From Intestinibacter bartlettii (lineage in GTDB: Bacteria > Bacillota > Clostridia > Peptostreptococcales > Peptostreptococcaceae), in NCBI RefSeq assembly GCF_000154445.1, contig NZ_DS499562.1: a stretch of 64,000 nt of DNA. One strand, written 5' to 3'. Numbering within the stretch: position 1 is the first letter of the stretch; each line of letters opens with the position of its first letter. A program made the position numbers and the translations under genes. Of this stretch, positions 36,520-45,129 are shown in pieces. The notes beneath the pieces are model-generated. The model worked only from the letters and a program-made list of their open reading frames with translations, made no database searches and was not told the origin of the DNA.

Positions 36520-37575
36520 ATGAATATAAGAAATTTAATTGATGAATTAGCAGAAAAACATATATTAACAAAGGAAGAACTTGTTTATATTATAAAAAAT
36601 ATAAATGATGAAGATAGAAAATATCTAAGCGAAAAAGCTTCCTGTCTTAGAGACAAATACTATGGTAAAAAAGTTTATTTAAGAGCGCTAATTGAATTTA
36701 CTAATATATGCAAAAATGATTGCTATTATTGCGGAATCAGAAAATCAAATAAAAATGCAGATAGATATAGACTTTCACTAGAACAAATTATGGAATGTGC
36801 TGACATAGGACATAAACTTGGATATAGCACTTATGTGTTACAAGGTGGCGAAGATCCATATTTCACTGACGATAAAATTGTTGAAATTGTAAAATCAATA
36901 AAAGCTAAATATCCAGATTGTGCAATCACATTATCTATAGGTGAAAAAAGCTACGAATCATATAAAAAATATTACGATGCAGGTGCCGACAGATATCTAC
37001 TTAGACACGAAACTGCAAACGAAGAACACTATCAAAAGCTACATCCAAGCGACTTAAAATTATCAAATAGAATCCAATGTTTACGTAACTTAAAAGAAAT
37101 CGGATACCAAATAGGTGCTGGATTTATGGTTCATTCACCTTATCAAACACCAGAAATACTTGCTGAGGATTTATTATTCTTAAAAGATTTAGACCCTCAT
37201 ATGGTTGGAATAGGTCCTTTTATTCCTCATCATGATACTCAATTTAAAGATGAACCTGCTGGAACAGTAGAAGAAACTACTCTTATGTTATCATTAATTA
37301 GATTATTACTTCCTACTTGCCTACTTCCTGCTACTACAGCTTTAGGAACAATAGATCCAATAGGTCGTGAAAAGGGATTTGATGCTGGTGCAAATGTTGC
37401 AATGCCAAACTTATCACCTACTTCTTCTAGAAAAAAATATGAACTTTACGATAACAAAATTTGTACAGGTGATGAAGCTGCAGAATGTAGATATTGTATT
37501 GAAAAAAGAATAAATTTAGCTGGATATGAATTGGACATGTCTCGTGGAGATAATGTTACTTGGACTAGAAAATAA
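36520..37575 (+). CDS. hydE: [FeFe]-hydrogenase H-cluster radical SAM maturase
   Basis: 351 residues. Radical SAM motif Cys64-x3-Cys68-x2-Cys71 (CKNDCYYC), then GGEDPY in the SAM site. The second, HydE-type cluster motif Cys-x7-Cys-x2-Cys is present at the C-terminus (CTGDEAAECRYC). With HydF and HydG it builds the diiron subcluster of [FeFe]-hydrogenase; neither partner lies in this window. AGGGGGAGGG precedes the ATG. Monocistronic. Confidence 0.92.
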   Translation: MNIRNLIDELAEKHILTKEELVYIIKNINDEDRKYLSEKASCLRDKYYGKKVYLRALIEFTNICKNDCYYCGIRKSNKNADRYRLSLEQIMECADIGHKLGYSTYVLQGGEDPYFTDDKIVEIVKSIKAKYPDCAITLSIGEKSYESYKKYYDAGADRYLLRHETANEEHYQKLHPSDLKLSNRIQCLRNLKEIGYQIGAGFMVHSPYQTPEILAEDLLFLKDLDPHMVGIGPFIPHHDTQFKDEPAGTVEETTLMLSLIRLLLPTCLLPATTALGTIDPIGREKGFDAGANVAMPNLSPTSSRKKYELYDNKICTGDEAAECRYCIEKRINLAGYELDMSRGDNVTWTRK

Positions 37576-37585
37576 TAAATACATA

Positions 37586-37633
37586 GACTCAATAGAAATT
37601 TTTATTTTAAATAAATTTCTATTGAGTCTTTTT
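37586..37633. terminator. Intrinsic terminator after hydE
   Basis: Long stem GACTCAATAGAAATTT / AAATTTCTATTGAGTC with T6 on the plus strand. Confidence 0.88.
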
Positions 37634-37644
37634 TATGCATAAAA

Positions 37645-37688
37645 ATAGCTGAGATAACTTAGGGCAAAGTTATTACTCAGCTATTTTC
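37645..37688. terminator. Intrinsic terminator after cysK
   Basis: AAATAGCTGAG-ATAACTT / AAGTTAT-TACTCAGCTATTT, placed 47 bases past the cysK stop. Confidence 0.82.
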
Positions 37689-37734
37689 TTAGTTATTATG
37701 CTTGTATTTATATACTAACTAAGGGATATCATAT

Positions 37735-38664
37735 TTATTCAAATAAAGTTGTTGATAGATATCTTTCACCAGTGTCTGGTAATAAAATAACTATGTTTTT
37801 ACCTTTATTTTCAGGTCTTTTAGCTAATTCTGTGGCCGCATAAATTGATGCACCAGCTGATATACCAACTAATAAACCTTCTGCTTTTGCCACTGCTCTT
37901 GATGCATTAAATGCGTCATCATTTTCAACAGGAATTATTTCATCTACTATGTCTAAATCTAAAACTTTAGGAACAAATCCTGCACCTATACCTTGAATTT
38001 TATGTGGTCCTGGTTTTTTACCAGAAAGCACTGCTGATGTAGCTGGTTCTACTGCAACTATTTTCGCATTTGGATTTTGAGATTTTATATATTTTCCTAT
38101 ACCAGTAACTGTACCACCAGTACCAACTCCTGCTACAAATATATCTACTTTTCCATCTGTATCCCTCCAAATTTCTGGTCCAGTAGTTTCAAAATGTATT
38201 TTAGGGTTAGCTTCATTTTCAAATTGTTGAGGAATGAATGCATTTCCATACTCTTCTTTTAATGCTTCAGCTTTCGCAATAGCACCTTTCATTCCTTCTG
38301 CTCCTGGTGTTAAAACTACTTCTGCACCTAATGCAGCAACTATTCTTCTTCTTTCTATACTCATTGTTTCTGGCATAGTAAGTATTAAATGTAGTCCTTT
38401 AGTTGCAGTAACAAATGCTAATCCTATACCAGTGTTACCACTTGTAGGTTCTATTATTACTGTATCTTTGTTTATTTTTCCTTCCTTAATAGCAGTTTCT
38501 ATCATCGCATTTGCAACTCTATCTTTTACGCTTCCAAGTGGATTAAAATATTCCACTTTTGCTATTAAGTTTGCTTCTAAATTATTTTCATCTCTATAAG
38601 TTCCAAGTTCAAGTAAAGGTGTGTCTCCTATTAAATCAGTTAATTTTTTAGCTATTTTAGACAT
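37735..38664 (-). CDS. cysK: Cysteine synthase A (O-acetylserine sulfhydrylase)
   Basis: 309 residues, PLP fold type II. The PLP lysine is in NPLGSVKDRV, the substrate loop is PTSGNTG, and the phosphate-binding loop is GVGTGGTVTG. It makes cysteine from O-acetylserine and sulfide. It starts 48 bases after metY on the same strand with AGGAGG before the ATG, so the two sulfur-assimilation genes form an operon, probably under the Rrf2/CymR-like regulator upstream. Confidence 0.95.
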   Translation of the reverse strand: MSKIAKKLTDLIGDTPLLELGTYRDENNLEANLIAKVEYFNPLGSVKDRVANAMIETAIKEGKINKDTVIIEPTSGNTGIGLAFVTATKGLHLILTMPETMSIERRRIVAALGAEVVLTPGAEGMKGAIAKAEALKEEYGNAFIPQQFENEANPKIHFETTGPEIWRDTDGKVDIFVAGVGTGGTVTGIGKYIKSQNPNAKIVAVEPATSAVLSGKKPGPHKIQGIGAGFVPKVLDLDIVDEIIPVENDDAFNASRAVAKAEGLLVGISAGASIYAATELAKRPENKGKNIVILLPDTGERYLSTTLFE

Positions 38665-38712
38665 TTTATTATTTCCTCCTAAAGATTTTACAATCTTATA
38701 TATATAAATCTA

Positions 38713-40023
38713 TTATTTAACAGCCTTAAATGCTTCTTCTAAATCTTGTATAATGTCATCTATATGTTCTGTACCTATTGATAAACGTATAGTGTTTGGT
38801 TTTATACCACAAGCTAATAATTCTTCTTCATTTAGTTGAGCATGTGTTGTAGATGCTGGATGTATTACTAATGATTTAACATCAGCTACGTTAGCAAGTA
38901 ATGAGAATAATTCAAGATTATCTATGAAATCTTTTGCTTTTTGAGCATCTCCTTTAATTTCAAAAGTAAATATTGAACCTGCACCATTTGGGAAGTATTT
39001 TTTATATAATCTTTGTTGTTCTGGATCATCTGTTATAGATGGATGATGAACTTTTTCAACTTGTGGATGATTATTTAAATACTCAACAACCTTTAATGCA
39101 TTTTCTACATGTCTTTCAACTCTTAATGATAAAGTTTCTAATCCTTGTAAGAAGAAGAAAGCATGGAATGGTGAAAGTGTAGCACCTGTATCTCTAAGTA
39201 ATATTGCTCTTATTTTTGTTACGAAAGCTGCTGGTCCAGCTGCTTTTGTGAAGCTTACTCCATGATAACTTGGATTTGGTTCAACTAAACTTGGGAATTT
39301 TCCTGATGCTTCCCAATCAAATTTACCTCCATCTACTATAACTCCACCAATTGTTGTTCCATGACCTCCTATAAACTTAGTTGCTGAATGAACAACTATA
39401 TCTGCTCCATGTTCTATAGGTCTTATTAAATAAGGTGTTCCAAAAGTATTATCTATTACTAGTGGTATTTTATTGTCATGTGCTATTTTTGCTATTGCTT
39501 CTATATCAACTACATCTGAGTTTGGATTTCCTAATGTTTCTATAAATACTGCTTTAGTATTTTCTTGTATTGCATCTTCTATTGATTTTAAATCTGATGG
39601 ATCAACAAATGTTGTTTTTACTCCGTATTCTGGGAAAGTATGTTCTAAGTAATTGTATGTTCCACCATAGATATTATTTGCTGCTACTATGTGGTCTCCA
39701 CTTTGTGCTAAGTTTTGGAATGTATATGATAATGCTGCTGCACCTGAAGCCACAGCTAATGCTGCTACCCCACCTTCAAGGGCTGCCATTCTTTGTTCAA
39801 ATACATCTTCTGTTGGATTTGTTAATCTTCCGTATATATTACCTGCATCACTTAATCCAAATCTAGCTGCTGCATGATCGCAATTTTTAAATACATATGA
39901 AGATGTTTGATATATTGGTACTGCTCTTGCATCTGTTACTGGGTCTGGTGTTTCTTGCCCTACATGAAGTTGTAATGTTTCAAATTTTAAATTTCTTTCT
40001 TTTCTACTTATTTTGTTTGCCAT
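38713..40023 (-). CDS. metY: O-acetylhomoserine sulfhydrylase
   Basis: 436 residues of the Cys/Met metabolism PLP family. The PLP lysine is in HSATKFIGGHG, and the insertion and length (about 430) fit O-acetylhomoserine sulfhydrylases rather than cystathionine synthases (about 390). It produces homocysteine by direct sulfhydrylation. First gene of the metY-cysK pair; GGGGG precedes the ATG. A consensus promoter lies about 90 bases upstream. Confidence 0.93.
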   Translation of the reverse strand: MANKISRKERNLKFETLQLHVGQETPDPVTDARAVPIYQTSSYVFKNCDHAAARFGLSDAGNIYGRLTNPTEDVFEQRMAALEGGVAALAVASGAAALSYTFQNLAQSGDHIVAANNIYGGTYNYLEHTFPEYGVKTTFVDPSDLKSIEDAIQENTKAVFIETLGNPNSDVVDIEAIAKIAHDNKIPLVIDNTFGTPYLIRPIEHGADIVVHSATKFIGGHGTTIGGVIVDGGKFDWEASGKFPSLVEPNPSYHGVSFTKAAGPAAFVTKIRAILLRDTGATLSPFHAFFFLQGLETLSLRVERHVENALKVVEYLNNHPQVEKVHHPSITDDPEQQRLYKKYFPNGAGSIFTFEIKGDAQKAKDFIDNLELFSLLANVADVKSLVIHPASTTHAQLNEEELLACGIKPNTIRLSIGTEHIDDIIQDLEEAFKAVK

Positions 40024-40091
40024 TTTAATTATCCCCCTGTATATATCATACTAATTTGTTTATATTTCTTATTATTCAATTCCTACTTATT

Positions 40092-40144
40092 TAGTATGGT
40101 TTAATAATAGTCGATATTTCATACTATGTCAATAGGAATTATGG
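40092..40144 (-). promoter_or_regulatory. metY-cysK promoter and possible CymR site
   Basis: Minus-strand TTGACA (40127-40132), 17 bases, TATTAT (40104-40109). A dyad TAGTATG (40092-40098) / CATACTA (40120-40126) brackets the -10 region, and AGGAATTAT (plus strand, about 40134-40142), resembling the GGAATT core of CymR sites, touches the -35 box. Regulator identity is inferred from neighbourhood. Confidence 0.7.
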
Positions 40145-40167
40145 TAATTTTTTCTATTTTTATTTGA

Positions 40168-40210
40168 TAAAAAAAACTGCCCAAAATATTTATTATTTTA
40201 AGCAGTTTTC
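40168..40210 (-). terminator. Intrinsic terminator after the Rrf2-family gene
   Basis: AAAACTGC / GCAGTTTT with a long AT loop and a T-run on the minus strand. It separates the regulator from metY. Confidence 0.8.
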
Positions 40211-40218
40211 AATAATTA

Positions 40219-40653
40219 CTAAATAATATAATTACTATTTTTATTTATTTGCCATTGTACTAAATCCTCAAGAGTTACATTATCTACAACATCACTTATA
40301 GCCTTGTCTAACTTTTTCCATAACTCTAGTGTCGCACATTGTGCCTGTCTAGTACATTGATTGACTTCATCATCTAAGCAAGCAACTGGACTTAAACTTC
40401 CTTCTGTCAATCTTAATATCATCCCCACTGTATATTCACTTGGATGTTTTGCAAGTCTATGTCCTCCTTGTGGACCTCTAACACTCTTTATATATCCCGC
40501 TCTGTTAAGTATCGAAATTATTTGCTCCAAATACTTATCAGAGATTTCTTGCCTTTTAGCTATATCTCTTATTCTTATGCATTTACCATCATCATTTATC
40601 GCCAAGTCAATCATTAAACGCAATGCATATCTTCCTTTTGTCGAAATCTTCAA
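40219..40653 (-). CDS. Rrf2-family regulator (CymR/IscR-like)
   Basis: 144 residues. Winged helix with MKISTKGRYALRLMIDLA at the start and the ISDKYLEQIISILNRAG recognition region. Three cysteines (92, 100 and 106) stand in the loop where IscR binds an Fe-S cluster. Position next to metY-cysK favours the cysteine-metabolism repressor CymR, whose partner is CysK; the cysteines leave an Fe-S sensor possible. The start is TTG at 40653, 9 bases after GGAG, matching the universal family N-terminus; the ATG at 40662 abuts the ribosome site. Confidence 0.83.
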   Translation of the reverse strand: MKISTKGRYALRLMIDLAINDDGKCIRIRDIAKRQEISDKYLEQIISILNRAGYIKSVRGPQGGHRLAKHPSEYTVGMILRLTEGSLSPVACLDDEVNQCTRQAQCATLELWKKLDKAISDVVDNVTLEDLVQWQINKNSNYII

Positions 40654-40778
40654 ATTCCCCATCTCCTAACATAAAATATATTGTCATTTATCCTAATCCA
40701 ATAAATAATAAATTATAATTTACAATTTTTTCATTTAGTATATTATAATTTAGTATAACATATTTTTTTTTAGACAAC

Positions 40779-40811
40779 AAAAAGGACCCTATATTTTTGG
40801 AGGGGTCCTGT
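40779..40811 (-). terminator. Orphan terminator upstream of the Rrf2-family gene
   Basis: AGGACCC / GGGTCCT followed by T5 on the minus strand, with no gene upstream of it before the divergent AraC gene (240 bases). It may end a short RNA or act as a leader attenuator for the Rrf2-family gene. Confidence 0.65.
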
Positions 40812-41051
40812 TCGTTAAGTTTGGTATATTATTTTTTCTTGCTCTAAAGCTAAGGATAATTTCAAATTTAAAATATAATTATGTTGATTATTTTTTTGTC
40901 ATATTTAATTAAATAATTCTAAGTTTTTTGTATTTTATTTGATTAACGTCTTGTTTTCATCTATAATTATATCGTTAAGATAACATCATTTCTATCAGTA
41001 TCTTAACTAAAAAATATAAGAATATTAACATATACAGAGGGGGCGATTTTT

Positions 41052-41945
41052 ATGCGTGCTAATAATGTTGTTTTAAACGATAAGTTAGAAGATGTTAGTA
41101 TTTCAAAAGCATATTCATTCCCATTTGAAGTTAGTTTCTCTGAAATTAGAAAATTATCAAAAGGATATGTTAAACTTCATTGGCATGATGAAATACAAAT
41201 ATCTATTGTCACTAAAGGATCTGTGGAATTTATAGTTGGTGAAAAATCGTATATTTTAAAGAATGGTCAGGCTATATTTATAAATACTCAAAGAATCCAT
41301 ATGGCCAAAAGTGTTGGTGATGAAGATTGTATATATCATGCTATTATGTTTAATGCTAAATTATTAAAGATGTTCCCCGGCAGCATAATTGAACAAAAAT
41401 ATATTGACCCCGTAATTACATCAAATAAATTAAACTCAATTGAGATTTATGGTAATAACAATTGGGAACAAGATGCTCTTAAATATATTAGTGATATTAT
41501 AAATGTCGATATAATCCAAGATAAGGGATACGAGCTTAAGATATATATTGATTTATTAAATTTTTGGCTTTTATTAGTATTAAATGATAAAGATATATTT
41601 AATCAAAAAATGGAACCGAAACCTATAAATGAACAGAGAATAAAAGATGTTTTATCATTTATCCATCAAAATTATAGTAATAAAATAACATTACAAGATA
41701 TTGCAGATGCAGTATTTGTAAGCAAGGGTGAATGTTGTAGATTTTTCAAAAAATCACTTAAAATGTCACCTTACGATTACTTAATAAATTATAGAATTAA
41801 TGAAAGTATGAAGCTCTTAAAAAATAGTTCATTATCTATATTAGATATTTCTGAAAATGTTGGCTTTAATAATGTTAGCCATTATATACAAATTTTTAAG
41901 AAGAAAACAGGTCAAACACCACTTGAATATAGAAATTCCCAATAA
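41052..41945 (+). CDS. AraC-family regulator with cupin sensor
   Basis: 297 residues. An N-terminal cupin (VKLHWHDEIQISIVTKGSVEFIVG) and a C-terminal double helix-turn-helix (ITLQDIADAVFVSKGECCRFFKKSLKMSPYDYL, then ILDISENVGFNNVSHYIQIFKKKTGQTP). It binds DNA in response to a small carbohydrate-like or aromatic ligand. No target operon is adjacent: the next gene converges on it. GAGGGGG lies before the ATG. Confidence 0.85.
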   Translation: MRANNVVLNDKLEDVSISKAYSFPFEVSFSEIRKLSKGYVKLHWHDEIQISIVTKGSVEFIVGEKSYILKNGQAIFINTQRIHMAKSVGDEDCIYHAIMFNAKLLKMFPGSIIEQKYIDPVITSNKLNSIEIYGNNNWEQDALKYISDIINVDIIQDKGYELKIYIDLLNFWLLLVLNDKDIFNQKMEPKPINEQRIKDVLSFIHQNYSNKITLQDIADAVFVSKGECCRFFKKSLKMSPYDYLINYRINESMKLLKNSSLSILDISENVGFNNVSHYIQIFKKKTGQTPLEYRNSQ

Positions 41946-41960
41946 TTAATTTCTAATATT

Positions 41961-42007
41961 AAAGGAGATATTAGTTTCAAATTTGATTAAAACTAATATC
42001 TCCTTTT
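41961..42007. terminator. Bidirectional terminator
   Basis: Perfect stem GGAGATATTAGTTT / AAACTAATATCTCC with flanking As and Ts, between convergent genes. Confidence 0.87.
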
Positions 42008-42492
42008 TATTTAAAATACTTATTTAATTTTTCGTTGTAATAATCGATAAATAAAGAATATACATAATCATATACCAAAAATACTACCTCAAATAATATT
42101 ACTAAGTACCATTTTTGAGGTATAACTATAAATTGTCTAATAATAAAATACAACACTACTAAAGTTATATTTGCATATGATAATTTTAAAATATACTCAA
42201 TATAAATAGGTCTATCCTGCTCTATTATAAACTTTATCAAACCATACATTCCAAATGTAAGCACATATATAATCCAATGTATTTTATTTGCCATAGCTAT
42301 AAAACTTATAACCAAAGATGCTATATAAAATGCAATTCCTGTTTTTGGCCCCCAATTCATAATTACTATTGCAATCGGAAGAGATGCTAAACCTAACAAA
42401 AAAATAGTATTTGTTTGAAATACATTAACCATTAAAAACAAAACTGTATCAACTGCCAAAAGCATTCCTGCATATGCAATTTTTCTGCTCAT
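42007..42492 (-). CDS. Hypothetical integral membrane protein
   Basis: 161 residues with five or six predicted helices and a short basic/aromatic C-terminus (YYNEKLNKYFK). The layout is reminiscent of small substrate-capture membrane proteins, but no diagnostic motif is present. It is the last of three closely spaced leftward genes (DUF5685, Cys-rich TPR, this one), 17 bases after the preceding gene and with its own AGGAGG site. Confidence 0.68.
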   Translation of the reverse strand: MSRKIAYAGMLLAVDTVLFLMVNVFQTNTIFLLGLASLPIAIVIMNWGPKTGIAFYIASLVISFIAMANKIHWIIYVLTFGMYGLIKFIIEQDRPIYIEYILKLSYANITLVVLYFIIRQFIVIPQKWYLVILFEVVFLVYDYVYSLFIDYYNEKLNKYFK

Positions 42493-42509
42493 TTATTCCT
42501 CCTATCTTG

Positions 42510-42926
42510 TTAGCAACAAGTTATTAAGTCGCCACCACAACATTCGCAACATTGATCAGCACACCATAATTGGCATAATGTATCACAACAGTCATCTCCA
42601 CAACAGCAACAACATCCGCCTAAATCATTTTGTTTTCTTCTGTTGTAATTGTATGAATTACGGTTGTAATCATTTCTATATTGGTTATATTGATTAAAAG
42701 CATGACTGTATTCTTCATTTGTCGGTTCCATAGTAGCAGCAGTTTTTATATATTCTTCGCCTTCATCATAATATCCAATATTCATAGCTGATAATCCTGT
42801 TAGATAGTACCATTCACTACATTTATTGCTTATCTTTTGAAGCAAATCATAAGCTTTTTGAAATTCGTTTTTGCTTATTAAATTTCTTATACTTCCAAAT
42901 TCACCTTGATATACATTACTGTACAT
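42510..42926 (-). CDS. TPR-like protein with Cys-rich tail, lacking a J domain
   Basis: 138 residues. The N-terminal half is a TPR pair (FQKAYDLLQKISNKCSEWYYLTGLSAMNIGYYDEGEEYIKTA...). An Asn/Tyr/Arg linker follows. The last 35 residues hold about 17 cysteines, beginning CCCCCGDDCCDTLC and ending CCGGDLITCC. From family knowledge, clostridial proteins with this tail usually start with a DnaJ J-domain; here that domain is missing. The ATG at 42926 follows GGGGTG by 8 bases, and the gene overlaps DUF5685 by 11 bases. Confidence 0.75.
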   Translation of the reverse strand: MYSNVYQGEFGSIRNLISKNEFQKAYDLLQKISNKCSEWYYLTGLSAMNIGYYDEGEEYIKTAATMEPTNEEYSHAFNQYNQYRNDYNRNSYNYNRRKQNDLGGCCCCCGDDCCDTLCQLWCADQCCECCGGDLITCC

Positions 42927-43755
42927 TACTTTCACACCCCTTTTCTAATATGCTTTTGTATCTTAAGTAGACTCCAGAATATATTATGTTGTCTATAATA
43001 GATTTATTAAATTCTAAATTTAATTGTTCTATATTTTTAGTAGCCATTCCTAAAGACATACTTATAAGCCTATCAACTTTATTTTTTAATTCTTCTTTTT
43101 TGTCTATATAATCTATAAATGGATTGTATCTTCCCTTTTTGTTGTCTTCCTCCAAATCCTCATATGCATCTAATATGTAGATATATTTGCCTAAATTAAA
43201 TCCTATATTCCTTAGATTTTGTTCATATTCATCTTTTTTATATACGAAAATTTCTCCCATTAGGTTTCCGAAAGTATTAGAAACTTTGTCTATACTTTTA
43301 CTTTCCTGTTTTTCTAATTCTCTTAGGTTTCCTAATTGTTGTTTTATATATTCTGCTTTCTGAGGATATTTTTCGTATGCTTTTTTTAATTTTCCTTTGT
43401 AAAGTTCATATGCTAATTTATCTTTAATTCCATTATCGTCGTATAAATTATCTTCTAGTTTATAATAAGATAAAAGTATATTCATACTTGCTGCATATTC
43501 TGTGATTTCATTCACTATACGCATTTTCTTTTTTAGAGGATTTGCAATACATCTTTCGTATGTAATATCTGAATCTAACTTATAAAGTGCTGTTAAAATC
43601 ACTATTAAAAATGTTATATCATAATTTAATGAAAGCCTAGATACTTCTCCATGATTTTCTTTTAAATATTTGCACAAACCACAGTAATAGCCTTTATAAT
43701 AATCAAATTCTCTAAATGTCAAATCCATCTTATTTATTCTTACATAGCCAAACAT
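42916..43755 (-). CDS. DUF5685-family protein
   Basis: 279 residues. The start MFGYVRINKMDL, the YYCGLCKYL Cys pair and the later DAYEDLEEDNKKGRYNPF segment are hallmarks of DUF5685, an all-helical family resembling polyprenyl-synthase-like helices without the full DDxxD pair. There is no signal peptide. The start at 43755 is set by AAGGAAGG, which lies inside a longer reading frame. It is translationally coupled to the Cys-rich TPR gene. No enzymatic function is established. Confidence 0.8.
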   Translation of the reverse strand: MFGYVRINKMDLTFREFDYYKGYYCGLCKYLKENHGEVSRLSLNYDITFLIVILTALYKLDSDITYERCIANPLKKKMRIVNEITEYAASMNILLSYYKLEDNLYDDNGIKDKLAYELYKGKLKKAYEKYPQKAEYIKQQLGNLRELEKQESKSIDKVSNTFGNLMGEIFVYKKDEYEQNLRNIGFNLGKYIYILDAYEDLEEDNKKGRYNPFIDYIDKKEELKNKVDRLISMSLGMATKNIEQLNLEFNKSIIDNIIYSGVYLRYKSILEKGCESNVQ

Positions 43756-43941
43756 AGTTTTTCCTTCCTTTGACATAATAGCTTTTTAATATTAGTATAT
43801 CACTTTATGTAAATTTGATTTATTACAATACATTAAGAATTATTTATTTTTCATTGATAATATTTAATTTTATTTACCTTATTAAAATTTTTATTATTAT
43901 AATTTATAGTATAAAATCTTTAATGAAAGCTGGTGATTAAT

Positions 43942-44868
43942 ATGACTTTGCAACAACTAAAATATGTTCTTGCCGTTGCGAGCAAAGGTTCTATAAACGA
44001 GGCAGCGAAAAGTTTGTTTATTTCTCAACCCAGTTTATCAAATGCTATAAAAGAATTAGAACAAGAATTAAAAATTAATATTTTTGTCCGAACTAATCGA
44101 GGTATGACATTGACAAATGATGGTTTCGAATTTATTGGATATGCAAGACAGGTTATCCAACAATACGAAATGTTAGAGGAAAAATATATAGAAGATAAAT
44201 GCTCTAAACAACATTTTTGTGTGTCTACACAACATTATGGATTTGCTGCAAATGCCTTTATATCATTAATACAACAATATGGTGGTGATAAATATGAATT
44301 CACTATTAGAGAAACTAAGACTTTTGAAATTATAGATGATGTTAAAACTCTTCGCAGCGAAATCGGAATAATTTATCTTAGTAATTACAATAAAACTGTA
44401 ATACAAAAACTTATTCGCGAAAGCAATTTAAAATTTTTATCACTTATAAAAGCTAAACCCCATATATTTATAAGCGAAAATCACCCTCTAGCCAATAAAA
44501 AATTAGTATCTTTAGAAGATCTTGAAGATTATCCTTGCCTTTCATTTGAACAAGGTACATATAATTCATTTTATTTTTCTGAGGAAATTTTGAGCACTCG
44601 AAGTGTAAATAAAAGTATAAAAATCAGTGATAGGGCTGCTATTTTTGATTTTATGGTAGGCTTAAATGGATATACGATATCTTCAGGGATGTATCCTGCT
44701 TATTTTTTAAACGGAAGGAAAATTACATCTATTCCACTTGATGTAGATGAGGTTATAAATATTGGAGTTATTGTGCATAAAGATATTACACTTTCTCATC
44801 TAGGTGAAGTTTATCTCCAAATGCTTAAATCACTTTTGCATACAGGAAATAACCCCTCAGAAAAATAA
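43942..44868 (+). CDS. LysR-family transcriptional regulator
   Basis: 308 residues. The helix-turn-helix (LAVASKGSINEAAKSLFISQPSLSNAIKELEQEL) is followed by a LysR effector domain. Spacing 260 bases upstream of the methionine gamma-lyase gene on the same strand makes that gene a candidate target; homologues controlling sulfur amino-acid genes exist, but this is inference. The ATG at 43942 has only a weak GGTG site. Confidence 0.83.
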   Translation: MTLQQLKYVLAVASKGSINEAAKSLFISQPSLSNAIKELEQELKINIFVRTNRGMTLTNDGFEFIGYARQVIQQYEMLEEKYIEDKCSKQHFCVSTQHYGFAANAFISLIQQYGGDKYEFTIRETKTFEIIDDVKTLRSEIGIIYLSNYNKTVIQKLIRESNLKFLSLIKAKPHIFISENHPLANKKLVSLEDLEDYPCLSFEQGTYNSFYFSEEILSTRSVNKSIKISDRAAIFDFMVGLNGYTISSGMYPAYFLNGRKITSIPLDVDEVINIGVIVHKDITLSHLGEVYLQMLKSLLHTGNNPSEK

Positions 44869-45129
44869 TTTTTTATAAAAAATATATTATAAAGTAAAAT
44901 TAAAATCTTTAAATTTATATCTATATATAATCTAAATTTGTATTTTTATTTCGTTTATAAGTCATAATCAATTATTTCTTTATGTATAGCTAAAAGCTAT
45001 ATCAAGTTATATTTTTTTAGTCATACTAACTCTCTTATTATCAAACTACAATTATATTAAGTAATACTTTTGTATTAATTTAAATCTTAAATTGAATAAA
45101 TATTCATGTTAAAAATAAGGGGGTCTTTA

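Noticed and set aside
40660..41051. T-box or SAM riboswitch upstream of the sulfur regulator
   Set aside because: The T-box GGGTGG-ACCGCG bulge sequence and the SAM-I core are not present on the relevant strand; only the orphan terminator remains.
42510..42700. Cys-rich tail considered as a lanthipeptide or bacteriocin precursor
   Set aside because: There is no leader peptide, no modification or export gene nearby, and the tail is fused to a TPR domain. A metal-binding role is more likely.
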